A model generated the notes under the pieces. That model did not search any database and was not told where the DNA came from. It saw only the letters and a list, made by a program, of their open reading frames with translations. 64,000 nt of DNA from JBBDWJ01 sp963824095 (GTDB lineage Bacteria; Acidobacteriota; Terriglobia; Bryobacterales; UBA6623), in contig CAWGNS010000008.1 of assembly GCA_963824095.1 (NCBI GenBank), forward strand, positions 2,914,001 through 2,978,000. Direction: 5' to 3'. The position numbers and the translations under genes are program-made. Numbering within the stretch: the stretch's first letter is position 1; the number at the start of each line of letters is the position of its first letter. Positions 38,086-46,412 of this stretch are shown piece by piece.

Positions 38086-38925
38086 TCAGTGAACGCCGCC
38101 TGGCGGAATCCGCTCGCTGCGCGGCCCAATATGGATGTGCGGCCCGGTGGACTGCCCCGGCACAGCGCTGCGGAACGCGATGTAGGGAATGTTCCAGGTT
38201 TCGAGCAACTCGATTAGGAACAGCCCTTCGGGGTCGTCGGGGTTCACCGCCACGTCGAGCCGGCCCGTGTGGTCGAACCCCATGGATTCGTGCAGCGCGG
38301 TGTAGCCGTCGGCGCTGATCGGCAGCGGCACGCCGAAGGCCTCGTAGAACGCTTCGTTGACAGCGGCAATATCGTCGTCCAGGAAGGGATCGCCATTGCC
38401 TTCGGAAACGTAGGCAAGGTCCTCCTGTTCGAGCTCGTCGAGCCGCGCTTCAGTGCGCGCGATGGTGGCTTGCTCGCGCACCAGGCGGGCGCGCGTCTCC
38501 GCCAGGTTGTACTGCTTGTCTGCGGCGTCCAGAGCGTCTTTGTCGGCCTGGAGCTGCTGGATCGGCAAGGCCCCGGCATCTACCCGCGCCTGCGTCAGAG
38601 CAAGCTGATCGCGGGCCATATCGCGCAGCCGCTTGGCGGCGTCGAGCATCGCCGGGAGATCTTTTTCGGTAATATCGCGTTGCAGCAGTGTCTTTTGCAG
38701 GGTCTCGATCAGGTGCGCTTTCTCGAGGCTTTGCTCGGCGTCGGAGACGGCGCGCCGCGGCAGCGCACCCGCTTCCACCAGCGCGCGCACCCGTTCGAGC
38801 TCCGCTTCCGATTTCACGGACTCCGCCGCCCGGCCCGGCGCTACCCAGGCGAGGGCGGTCATTGCCCACACGCAGCCGTAACCAAACCGCACCGTAGTTG
38901 GTCGCTCCCAGAGGCTCCCCATCAT
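38086..38925 (-). CDS. exported coiled-coil protein with C-terminal M15/hedgehog-like HxxGxxD...HxH domain
   Basis: 279 residues. Signal peptide (FGYGCVWAMTALAWVAPGRAAE). Residues about 35-175 are continuous helix or coiled coil with two similar TolC-like hairpins (RVRALVEAGALPRRAVSDAEQSLEKA and ALTQARVDAGALPIQQLQADKDAL). The C-terminal about 90 residues contain ALHESMGFDHTGRLDVAV and STGPHIHIGPRSERI, a spacing of His, Asp, His and His like the zinc site of M15 peptidases. A wall-acting metallopeptidase held on a coiled-coil stalk is inferred; not a recognised family. Confidence 0.6.
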   Translation of the reverse strand: MMGSLWERPTTVRFGYGCVWAMTALAWVAPGRAAESVKSEAELERVRALVEAGALPRRAVSDAEQSLEKAHLIETLQKTLLQRDITEKDLPAMLDAAKRLRDMARDQLALTQARVDAGALPIQQLQADKDALDAADKQYNLAETRARLVREQATIARTEARLDELEQEDLAYVSEGNGDPFLDDDIAAVNEAFYEAFGVPLPISADGYTALHESMGFDHTGRLDVAVNPDDPEGLFLIELLETWNIPYIAFRSAVPGQSTGPHIHIGPRSERIPPGGVH

Positions 38926-38982
38926 TTTACCCAGGTATAGACGAGACTCCCCGTATTGTTTTGCTTTGGCGCATTGTCTTGC

Positions 38983-39006
38983 GGAGGCCGGAGGCCTGCT
39001 CCACTG
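38983..39006 (+). repeat. family B dispersed repeat
   Basis: GGAGGCCGGAGGCCTGCTCC then ACTG. It sits in the divergent promoter gap before rsfS, as the copy at 21011-21036 sits before tgt. Confidence 0.7.
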
Positions 39007-39037
39007 TCATCCCGGGCTGGTAAGATAAGGGACCTAG

Positions 39038-39433
39038 ATGACTGAATGGGAAATCGCGGTCCAGGAGGCTCGTTCCAAAAAAGCGGAAGATATCGTGCTC
39101 CTCAAGATCGGGCCGGTGAATTCGTTCACCGATTACTTCCTGATCTGCACCGGGAGCAACCCGCGCCAATGTCAGGCGATTTCCGACGCGATTGAGATCA
39201 CGCTCAAGGCCGAAGGCGTCCGGCCGATCGGCATCGAAGGCTATTCGAGCGCCGAGTGGATCCTGCTGGACTACGGCGATTTCGTCGTTCACATCTTCTC
39301 CCCGCAATCGCGCCAATTCTACGCGTTGGAGCGGCTTTGGAAGACCGCAACGCGGGTTCCCCTGCCGAACGCCAACGAAAACAACGAGGCGAGGCGCGAA
39401 GACCGCATCGGCGTCATCTCGACTTCGCCTTGA
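39038..39433 (+). CDS. rsfS: ribosomal silencing factor RsfS
   Basis: 131 residues; AAGGGACCTAG before ATG. Binds ribosomal protein L14 (uL14) and blocks subunit joining in starvation. Motifs: KKAEDIVLLKIG, SFTDYFLICTGSNPRQCQAISDAIE, IGIEGYSSAEWILLDYGDFVVHIFSPQSRQFYALERLW. The tail after residue 110 is charged and variable. Usually found as nadD-rsfS-rlmH; rlmH follows but nadD is missing here. Confidence 0.96.
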   Translation: MTEWEIAVQEARSKKAEDIVLLKIGPVNSFTDYFLICTGSNPRQCQAISDAIEITLKAEGVRPIGIEGYSSAEWILLDYGDFVVHIFSPQSRQFYALERLWKTATRVPLPNANENNEARREDRIGVISTSP

Positions 39434-39834
39434 AAGTTCACCTGCTCTACATCGGCAAGCCGCGCAGCCGCGAGGCCAACGTGCTGGCTCAGGAGTATGC
39501 GCTGCGCCTCGGCCGCTATTGCCGCTTCGAGATGCGGCAGATCCGCGATGAGAGTGCGGCAGGCGGCTATGAGCGCGCGCTACGCGTCGTGCTCGATCCG
39601 GCCGGGGAGCAAATCACTTCGCAAGCCCTCGCCGCGCTACTCGAGAAAGCCGGCCGTGACGTCGCTTTTTTCGTGGGTGGAGCCGAGGGCTTTTCGGACT
39701 CCTTTCGAGCGGGCGCCGGGCGTCTGCTCAGCCTCTCCCGGATGACGCTGCCCCACGAGCTGGCGCGTGTCGTGCTGGTCGAGCAGCTCTACCGCGCATT
39801 CACAATCCTCAATAGCCATCCCTACGCGCGCTAG
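39430..39834 (+). CDS. rlmH: 23S rRNA (pseudouridine-1915 N3) methyltransferase RlmH
   Basis: 134 residues from TTG at 39430, overlapping the rsfS stop (TTGA), which starts the protein at KVHLLYIGKP as in homologues; family length about 150-160, so slightly short. SPOUT knot: DVAFFVGGAEGFSDSFRAGAGRLLSLSRMTLPHELARVVLVEQLYRAFTILNSHPYAR. The normal C-terminus reads HPYH(K/R); here the last His is Ala, and the protein ends at once. Confidence 0.92.
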   Translation: MKVHLLYIGKPRSREANVLAQEYALRLGRYCRFEMRQIRDESAAGGYERALRVVLDPAGEQITSQALAALLEKAGRDVAFFVGGAEGFSDSFRAGAGRLLSLSRMTLPHELARVVLVEQLYRAFTILNSHPYAR

Positions 39835-39950
39835 CGAGGAAAACGGCCCGGTTTGGCGGACTTGGAAATCCTTGGGCAATTTTCGCCCTGGGACCGGTGT
39901 CCGGTCCGGGAACCAGCCGCAAGGCAGCATTGGAGGCCGTGGGTTCTCCC

Positions 39951-39991
39951 AAAAAGAAAGGACCCGGGCGGATCAGCGACCGCCCGGGCCC
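39951..39991 (-). terminator. intrinsic terminator downstream of the BON-domain gene
   Basis: On the minus strand GGGCCCGGGCGG (39991-39980) pairs with CCGCCCGGGTCC (39971-39960), 8-nt loop, followed by TTTCTTTTT. It lies about 76 bp after the stop of the BON gene. Confidence 0.85.
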
Positions 39992-40066
39992 GAGGGAAGT
40001 CATGATGGGTCCATCTGCTCCCCCGGCGCATGAGGAACCCGAATTACCGTGCGGCACCGCCGCCGG

Positions 40067-40615
40067 TTACGAGCGCTTCGGGTTCTCCACGTGCAGGTTG
40101 TTCGTCACCGAGAACACTCCCGGCACCGAATTGGCCTGAAGGAAGGCCACGTTCTTCTCCATCTCGCGCGCCACAACGCCTTCGAGCGTCACATCACCGT
40201 TTTTGACGATGATGTGAATCGGACCCACGGCCTGCAGCGCGTAGCGGTTGAGCACCGGGTTGCCGTAGACGGCGCGCAGAACGCCGAAGCGGATCCGGTT
40301 GTCCATGTTCGACAGCGGCAGCACTTCGATGCGGTTCTCGACCGATCGAACGCCCTCAATCCGCGCAACTACGCGCTCGGCGGACGTCTTCAGGGTCGGT
40401 CGTGTCACCTCACCGCTCAAGATGACCTTGCCGTCATGGACACGGTAGGTGAAGTGGTCGAAGATGCTGTAGTACGGTAGCGTCACCAGTTCGTGACGGA
40501 TGCTGTTCTCCAGCCTCGACATCTGAGGCTGCGAATAGGCAGCCGAGGCCGCCAGGGGTAGCGCGACCAAGCCCAGAACCAGCACCAAACTGAAATTGCG
40601 AATTTTCGTCCTCAT
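40067..40615 (-). CDS. periplasmic BON-domain protein (OsmY-like)
   Basis: 182 residues with a Sec signal peptide (FSLVLVLGLVALPLAASAAYS). Two BON domains: residues about 35-100 (LENSIRHELVTLPYYSIFDHFTYRVHDGKVILSGEVTRP, VVARIEGVRSVENRIEVLP) and about 105-175 (LRAVYGNPVLNRYALQAVGPIHIIVKNGDVTLEGVV, NSVPGVFSVTNNLHV). BON domains bind phospholipid and are linked to envelope stress tolerance. It has its own AT-rich upstream region and terminator, so it is monocistronic. Confidence 0.88.
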   Translation of the reverse strand: MRTKIRNFSLVLVLGLVALPLAASAAYSQPQMSRLENSIRHELVTLPYYSIFDHFTYRVHDGKVILSGEVTRPTLKTSAERVVARIEGVRSVENRIEVLPLSNMDNRIRFGVLRAVYGNPVLNRYALQAVGPIHIIVKNGDVTLEGVVAREMEKNVAFLQANSVPGVFSVTNNLHVENPKRS

Positions 40616-41580
40616 GCGAACCTCCTCTGTTTTCTCAATCCGTTAGTAAGCACTTGCATACTTTTAGATGCATGTGGCGGTTTGGGGTTGCGGTCTTTTC
40701 GGGATGGACCCGACCCAGGGATGTTTATCCTGAGCCAAGCTATTTGTTATCAGTGACTTTGATAAATCAAACGAGAGTGGCCTTTGGGGTGGGCTGGTTT
40801 GGTTCCAGGATGCTTCCTGCGGTCCTCAAGTAAGATTTAGTACGTGGAGCCCATCGTTGTTTGACGGGTCGGTATGGCCCGTTGCCAGCCGCCGGGCGTG
40901 AGTTTTGCGGGTGCGGTGGAGGAGCTTCGCCCCAGGTTGAGAGCGGCCAGCCCGCGGGCTTAGCAGGCTGCGAAAAAAGGGCATTGAGGTCCGGCTGTGG
41001 CATCCTCCAGCACAGCTTCGGTGGTGTGGGGCCCTACGTCGCGACGAATCGCGACGCGGCAAACCTGGAGGTTCGCGCCACGGGTGCGGTCTCTTGCCTC
41101 TGTGCCCTTTCGGTACACCGGCTCAAGCTGAACCCAGGCTCGGCCTCCAAAGTACCTTTTCCGCAGCCTGTTAGGCCTGCGACTCTGATTTCGCGGTTCG
41201 CCGCCGTTGTGGATTTTGAAGCGGTTCGGTTGCGGCGTGCTGCGTTTGACCTTTTTGGGGTGAGTTCGGGCCAGCCGCCTATAGAATATCGCCCACGAAA
41301 CGCGATCTCTCGCCGAGGGAGGACGCAACGATGTTTCATCACAACATCGTAGGAACGTCGCGGATACAACCCTTCCGTCAACCGCGTGACGGAAGTTGCG
41401 ACGCGCCCGGTGCGAGACCCCTAGAAGACGGATAATTGGACCGAACGGCGAATCGGCGAGTAAGAAGAAAATACAACCATGCCAGCGGACGGTTCGTCAA
41501 CCGCCGCCGCCACAGTTAAGAAAGAAACCGGTCGACTGTATCGCCCCTTTGATAAAGCGCCGCAGTATTCCGGAAGGGGC
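40616..41580. other. 965-bp non-coding region with a MITE-like element
   Basis: Contains the inverted-repeat element at 40952-41181. 40640-40790 is markedly AT-richer and probably holds the promoter of the minus-strand BON gene, though I cannot fix the boxes. 41182-41580 has only short overlapping frames without protein character. Confidence 0.55.
40952..41181. repeat. MITE-like element with about 28-bp imperfect terminal inverted repeats
   Basis: Left end CGCGGGCTTAGCAGGCTGCG then AAAAAAGG (40952-40979). Reverse complement of the right end: CGCAGGCCTAACAGGCTGCG then GAAAAGG (41155-41181). About 80% of positions match by eye. The 230-bp interior encodes nothing recognisable, as in non-autonomous elements moved by a transposase acting elsewhere. 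Confidence 0.5.
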
Positions 41581-41814
41581 CTACTTCTTTGCTTTCTTAC
41601 GGCCCGCCCAATACTTCTTCATGCGGTCGGAAACAGCTTTGCGGGCCGCCGGGGTCATCTTCTTACGGCCGCGTTTTGCCGCCGGCTTGACGACTGCCGC
41701 CGATGCGCCGGATCCCGGCGGGCGGCCTCTGCGTCGAACGCCTCTTTGCAGGGCTGCGATCGCGAGGTTCAGGCGATCACGTTCTTCAATCAACATTGCT
41801 AAGACATCAGGCAT
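41581..41814 (-). CDS. small lysine/arginine-rich protein, possibly DNA-binding
   Basis: 77 residues from ATG at 41814. The N-terminal helix (MLIEERDRLNLAIAALQRG) could dimerise. A basic Gly/Pro hinge RRRGRPPGSG resembles an AT-hook core (RGRPPGSG), and the C-terminus KRGRKKMTPAARKAVSDRM then KKYWAGRKKAKK is strongly cationic. The MTPAARKAVSDRMKKYW-type tail looks like a recurring motif of small acidobacterial proteins (from memory). A nucleoid or regulatory role is inferred. Divergent from the aldo/keto reductase across an AT-rich 78-bp gap. Confidence 0.65.
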   Translation of the reverse strand: MPDVLAMLIEERDRLNLAIAALQRGVRRRGRPPGSGASAAVVKPAAKRGRKKMTPAARKAVSDRMKKYWAGRKKAKK

Positions 41815-41856
41815 GACCTCGATGGTAACATAGAATGCCAATTTTTTTCTATATAA

Positions 41857-41870
41857 GGTTTGTATAAACC
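41857..41870. promoter_or_regulatory. operator-like palindrome in the divergent gap
   Basis: GGTTTGTATAAACC is a near-perfect palindrome (GGTTT-N4-AAACC) inside an AT-rich stretch (41836-41875) between the divergent small basic protein and aldo/keto reductase starts. A binding site is a guess from symmetry and position. Confidence 0.35.
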
Positions 41871-41892
41871 ATACAGACCCATTGCACTGTCC

Positions 41893-42864
41893 ATGAAAAC
41901 GATCCGACTGCCGCATACTATCTTGGAAGTCTCTCATCTATGCATGGGGACGATGACCTTCGGCGCTCAAGTGGACGAGCACGAAGCGCGGCGAATGGTG
42001 GATTGTTGTCTCGACGCCGGCATGAATTTCTTCGATACGGCTAACGTGTACCAGCAGGGTCTTTCGGAGGAGATATTAGGGAAGTGCCTGGCGTCGCGGC
42101 GATCCAATATTATCCTGGCCAGTAAGGCTTGCGGTGTAATGGGCGATCCGCCCCGCTATCGGGGGCTATCTCGACAAGCCATTCGCACGGCGATCGACGA
42201 AACGCTGCAGCGCCTGCAAACCGACTATCTCGACATTTACTACCTGCACCAGCCCGACTACGATACGCCCGTGGAAGAAACCCTGGAAGCGATGCACGAG
42301 CTATACAAGGAGGGGAAAATACGCTACCTGGGTTCTTCCAACTTTGCCGCGTGGCAGATCTGTGACATGTTTAACATTTGCAGGCAACGAAATATCGTGC
42401 CGCCGTGGGTTTCTCAGCCAATGTATAACGCGCTGACCCGCGGCATCGAGCAGGAGTACGTTCCCTTCACGCGGCGGTTTGAAGTCAGTTGTATCTGTTA
42501 CAACCCGTTGGCGGGCGGCATGCTGACCGGCAAGCAGGATTGGGCGCGCGGGCCGCTACCGGGAACGCGTTTCGACACCCGGGAGAATTACCGGAGCCGC
42601 TACTGGCATCCGGAATACTTCGACGCCGTGCAAACGCTGCAGAAACTGGCGGAGCAGTGCGGCCGAAGCCTCGCGGGACTGGCGCTCTCCTGGGTGGTTC
42701 ATCAACCGTGCGTGCAGGCGGTCATTCTGGGAGCCTCGAACCTGGAACAATTGCAGGAAAATCTTGCCGCGGCGCAAGGCCCGCCCCTGGAGCAAGAGGT
42801 CCTGGCGGAATGCGACAAGGTCTGGCAGAAACTTCACGGTCCGACGCCGGCCTACAACCGATAA
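41893..42864 (+). CDS. aldo/keto reductase
   Basis: 323 residues from ATG at 41893; an ATG at 41860 in the same frame would run through the AT-rich gap. NADPH-dependent TIM-barrel oxidoreductase: CMGTMTFGAQVDEHEARRMVD, catalytic Asp/Tyr in GMNFFDTANVYQQGLSEEILG, Lys in IILASKACGV, His in YLDIYYLHQPD, then IRYLGSSNFAAWQI and the cofactor site ILGASNLEQLQENLAA. Substrate not predictable. Codon use looks slightly less GC-biased than its neighbours. Confidence 0.92.
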   Translation: MKTIRLPHTILEVSHLCMGTMTFGAQVDEHEARRMVDCCLDAGMNFFDTANVYQQGLSEEILGKCLASRRSNIILASKACGVMGDPPRYRGLSRQAIRTAIDETLQRLQTDYLDIYYLHQPDYDTPVEETLEAMHELYKEGKIRYLGSSNFAAWQICDMFNICRQRNIVPPWVSQPMYNALTRGIEQEYVPFTRRFEVSCICYNPLAGGMLTGKQDWARGPLPGTRFDTRENYRSRYWHPEYFDAVQTLQKLAEQCGRSLAGLALSWVVHQPCVQAVILGASNLEQLQENLAAAQGPPLEQEVLAECDKVWQKLHGPTPAYNR

Positions 42865-43351
42865 CAAAGCATCGCCAGCATGGGTAGCAGATACGTTTCC
42901 CGAGACGAATCCTGAAGAAGCTTGGCCGTTTATGTCTGTCGGAGCCGTCTATCGACGTGTGTGCCGGCCATTCGCGTGTGTGTCGGCAAAGCATCTGTTC
43001 GCCACCCACTCCTCACGGGGCGATTCGAAGATTCTCTTATCGCCGACAGCCGCCGCTTCCACAACCTTCCTTGAGCGTGAGTCAGCGCCAATGCCGCCAG
43101 CCAAGCTAGTACTACTTCTCCGGATCTCGAAATAAGGCTTCAAACCAATAAGGGATAGGTCGGATTCCTTGCAGCAGGGGCAGGGAAGCCGATAGTACAG
43201 TTGAGTTCGCGTAGGACGGTTTCCGATTCCGCAGTTGGCTGGACGATCAGGACGGGTGAGTCTGGCTGCGTTGCAAACGGTAAGGAATCCGTGTGCCGGC
43301 CCGAGCCGGATCCCTTCTTTCCCACAACCGAAGCTCGAGGAGTAGAGGTTC
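42865..43351. other. 487-bp intergenic region before ugd
   Basis: No gene is convincing on either strand. The ugd promoter must lie here, but no clear -35/-10 pair was seen. The last 20 bases hold the ugd Shine-Dalgarno (GAGGAGTAGAGG). Confidence 0.5.
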
Positions 43352-44704
43352 ATGAATATTACCGTTATCGGAACGGGGCACGTTGGTCTTGTGGTGGGAC
43401 TGTGCTTCGCCGAAATCGGACACAAAGTTGTTTGCCTGGATAGTGACAAAGACAAGATCGCAAAGTTGAAAGACGGCGAATCGCCTTTCTACGAGCCCAA
43501 CATTCCGGAGCTTTTGAAGCGGAACCTCGAACAGGGGCACGTTCGCTTCACGACCGAACTCGAAGAAGGCGTGCGGCACAGCGAGGTGATCTTCCTGTGC
43601 CTAGGGACCCCGCCGCTTCCGGGTGGCGAAGCGGACCTATCGATGGTGGAGCGCGTTAGCCGCCAGATTGCCACGCTTTCCGAAGGCTACAAGCTGGTCG
43701 TCGAAAAGAGCACGGTGCCGGTTCTCACCGGCGACCGTATCTCGAAGACGATGCAGATCTACCAGAACCGCCAGGGCGATACGGAATTCGATGTGGCTTC
43801 GAATCCCGAATTTCTAGCCGAAGGCACGGCGGTGCTCGATTTTCTGTATCCCGACCGCATCGTCGTTGGCGTGGAAACCAAGCGCGCCGAAGATCTGCTG
43901 CGCGCGGTCTATGCGCCGATCGTGCAACAGGACTTTCCGTGGAATCTTGAAGGCCAGAGCCCGCGCACGGGGCGCGAGGTGCCGCTGCTGGTGACCAACC
44001 GCAACAGCGCCGAGCTCATCAAGCACGCCTCGAACTCGTTCCTGGCGATGAAGATTTCCTATATCAACGCCGTCGCGAACCTGTGCGACGCGGTGGGCGC
44101 CGACATCCAGAAAGTCGCCGAAGGGATGGGCAAGGATCACCGCATCGGTCCGCAATTTCTGAACGCGGGAATCGGTTTCGGCGGCTTCTGCTTCCCCAAG
44201 GATCTACAGGCCTTCATTCGCATCGCGGAAAAGAGCGGCTGCGATTTCCGGCTGCTGCGCGAGGTGGAACGGGTCAACCTGCAGCAGATCGACAATTTCC
44301 TGCGCAAGATCAAGAACGAGCTGTGGGTGTTGAAGAACAAATCGATCGCGGTATGGGGGCTGGCGTTCAAGCCGCATACCGACGATCTGCGCTTTTCGCC
44401 GGCGATCGCGGTTGTGCAGCGGTTGCTGGAAGAAAAGGCACGCGTGCGAGCGTTCGACCCCCGGGCGATGGAAGAGGCCAAGCGCTATCTGCCGGGGGTG
44501 GACTTTTGCACTTCGGCGGAAGAGGCCGCGGTGGGCGCCGACGCCCTGCTGATTCTGACCGAGTGGCCGGAGTTCGCGGCGGTTGACCTTCGCACGGTGG
44601 GCGAAACGATGCTGCGTCCGCTGATCTTCGACGGGCGCAACCTGTTGGAAGGCGAGCAAGTCCGCGAGGCTGGATTTGAATATGTCAGCGTGGGCCGCAC
44701 CTAG
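43352..44704 (+). CDS. ugd: UDP-glucose 6-dehydrogenase
   Basis: Oxidises UDP-glucose to UDP-glucuronate for exopolysaccharide and capsule precursors. 450 residues. NAD-binding MNITVIGTGHVGLVVGLCFAEIGHKVV, YEPNIPELL, FLCLGTPPLPGGEADL, VEKSTVPVLTGD, ASNPEFLAEGTAVLDFLYPDRIVVG, NSAELIKHASNSFLAMKISYINAVANL (catalytic Lys), catalytic Cys in GIGFGGFCFPKDLQAFI, and VWGLAFKPHTDDLRFSPA. GAGGAG upstream and a terminator 120 bp downstream make it a single-gene unit. Confidence 0.97.
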   Translation: MNITVIGTGHVGLVVGLCFAEIGHKVVCLDSDKDKIAKLKDGESPFYEPNIPELLKRNLEQGHVRFTTELEEGVRHSEVIFLCLGTPPLPGGEADLSMVERVSRQIATLSEGYKLVVEKSTVPVLTGDRISKTMQIYQNRQGDTEFDVASNPEFLAEGTAVLDFLYPDRIVVGVETKRAEDLLRAVYAPIVQQDFPWNLEGQSPRTGREVPLLVTNRNSAELIKHASNSFLAMKISYINAVANLCDAVGADIQKVAEGMGKDHRIGPQFLNAGIGFGGFCFPKDLQAFIRIAEKSGCDFRLLREVERVNLQQIDNFLRKIKNELWVLKNKSIAVWGLAFKPHTDDLRFSPAIAVVQRLLEEKARVRAFDPRAMEEAKRYLPGVDFCTSAEEAAVGADALLILTEWPEFAAVDLRTVGETMLRPLIFDGRNLLEGEQVREAGFEYVSVGRT

Positions 44705-44821
44705 CAAGATTCCGCCGCGCACGATTTCGCCACGGCGGGGCCGGCCCTTGACGGGCCTTGGCCACGCGGCGGTCTCTGGCTCCATCCGAGTTTCCTGAAG
44801 CAACTCCCTTGAAACAACCTC

Positions 44822-44856
44822 CGCCCTGGTCCTTCCTCCGGCCAGGGCGCTTTTTT
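44822..44856 (+). terminator. intrinsic terminator after ugd
   Basis: CGCCCTGG (44822-44829) and CCAGGGCG (44842-44849), 8-bp stem with a 12-nt loop, then CTTTTTTCTTG. Confidence 0.85.
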
Positions 44857-44907
44857 CTTGTGCGGCTGCCTTCGGTCGGGGAATGAAGCGGTTTCCTGGT
44901 TGGGGAA

Positions 44908-44947
44908 GGCCGCAGGTCTGGCCTCCAGCCCTGCGCCTACGGGTTGC
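44908..44947 (+). repeat. family C dispersed repeat
   Basis: GGCCGCAGGTCTGG then CCTCCAGCCCTGCGCCTACG and GGTT; compare 17383-17424 and 31664-31708. It lies between the ugd terminator and the phosphatase gene. Confidence 0.7.
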
Positions 44948-45010
44948 GTGTGCGAAAAACCCCGCAACGCGGCGGTCCGGCTCTTGGTCCAAACTATTAG
45001 GGCCGTGCGA

Positions 45011-46147
45011 ATGAGACTTCCAGGACGGATCCGGTGGCTGGCGCCGGTGGTCATTTTGATTGTTGCCGCCTACGGGTTTGTGTCTCCGGCGGCGCGGGCC
45101 GAGGATAGCTGGGAAAACGTCGAGCGGATTGTCGCCATCGGCGATGTCCATGGCGACTGCGAACAGTTGGTGACCTTGCTGCGCCAGACCGGCCTGATCG
45201 ATGAGAACGAGGACTGGATCGGCGGCACGACTCACTTGGTGCAGACCGGCGACATCCCCGACCGCGGGCCCACTTCGCGCCAGGCGATGGACCTGCTGAT
45301 GAAGCTCGAGAAGCAAGCCCGAAAAAGCAAGGGCTACGTGCACGCGCTGATCGGCAATCACGAGGCGATGAACGTGTACGGGGACCTGCGCTACGTGCAC
45401 CCGGGCGAATACGCCGCGTTTCAGACGCCGCGCTCGGAACAGTTGCGCGACCGCGCTTATCAGGAACAAGTGCGGCAGATCCAATCCAGCCAACCGCGCG
45501 GGCAGTGGCCCGACTTCGACGGCGCCTACCGCAAGGAGTGGGACAAGAACCATCCTCTGGGGTGGGTCGAGCACCGCCAGGCTTTCAGCCCCACGGGCAA
45601 GTACGGCAAGTGGATCATCGCGCACAACGTCATCATCAAGATCAACGATATTTTGTTTCTTCACGGCGGTATTGCGCCGAAGTACGCGCATTCGAGTGTG
45701 CGCGCCATCAATGAGCAGGCCCGCGAAGCGTTCCGCGACTTCAACCGTGTTCACGGCGGAATTCTGGTCGATTCCGACGGCCCCTTGTGGTACCGCGGCC
45801 TGGCCACCAACCCGGAAGCGTCGGAAGCGGCGAACGTGGATGCGGTGCTGAGCAACTTCGGGGTGAAACGCATCGTGATCGGCCACACGCCCACGGCGGG
45901 AACGGTGATTCCGCGGTTTGGGGGCCGCGTCCTGATCATTGACGTGGGCCTTTCGGCGGCCTATGGGAGGCGGTTGGCCTGCCTGATCGTGGAGAACGGT
46001 AAGTTTTATTGCCTGCATCGCGGCGAGAAGCTGGCGATTCCGGACGACTCGGGTTCTGGCTTGCTCGATTACTTGAAAAAGGCCGCCTCGCTCGATCCGC
46101 AACCTTCCCCGCTGCTTCCCCTCATTACCCGGCTCGAGAGCCGCTAG
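45011..46147 (+). CDS. exported PPP-family metallophosphatase (Shewanella-like phosphatase type)
   Basis: 378 residues from ATG at 45011. Signal peptide or anchor: LAPVVILIVAAYGFVSPAARAED. Metal-binding PPP motifs in order: IVAIGDVHGDCEQL, VQTGDIPDRGPTS (GDxxDRG-like), ALIGNHEAMN, IIKINDILFLHGGI and RIVIGHTPT. GDxHGD with GNHE points to the PPP Ser/Thr phosphatase superfamily, and the insert between GNHE and HGG fits bacterial Shelph proteins. An exported location implies a periplasmic phospho-substrate, not identified. Confidence 0.87.
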   Translation: MRLPGRIRWLAPVVILIVAAYGFVSPAARAEDSWENVERIVAIGDVHGDCEQLVTLLRQTGLIDENEDWIGGTTHLVQTGDIPDRGPTSRQAMDLLMKLEKQARKSKGYVHALIGNHEAMNVYGDLRYVHPGEYAAFQTPRSEQLRDRAYQEQVRQIQSSQPRGQWPDFDGAYRKEWDKNHPLGWVEHRQAFSPTGKYGKWIIAHNVIIKINDILFLHGGIAPKYAHSSVRAINEQAREAFRDFNRVHGGILVDSDGPLWYRGLATNPEASEAANVDAVLSNFGVKRIVIGHTPTAGTVIPRFGGRVLIIDVGLSAAYGRRLACLIVENGKFYCLHRGEKLAIPDDSGSGLLDYLKKAASLDPQPSPLLPLITRLESR

Positions 46148-46260
46148 CGTCTCAGTTGGGTACCGGCGCCAGTCGGCCCGCTGCGTCGGCGTCCATGGCG
46201 GCGTTTGCTTGCCGGACGGGGGAAAGGACGGCAAGGCCCAACAACATTCACCACCAGGTG

Positions 46261-46291
46261 GACGCTGCCGGCCAGAGGCCCACGCCACATC
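46261..46291 (+). repeat. family D dispersed repeat
   Basis: GACGCTGCCGGCCAGAGGCC then CACGCCACATC; compare 14858-14890 and 17267-17298. It lies between the phosphatase and sulfatase genes. Confidence 0.65.
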
Positions 46292-46412
46292 GAGAGCAGA
46301 CCCGCGCGAGATTGAGCTAAGCCCGCCACAACGGGCCGAGGGCTTCGCATTTGGTCCGTCACGCGTTAGACTGTTGGGCGGTTTTGGATTCGCGGCGGGT
46401 GAAGGAGACGGG

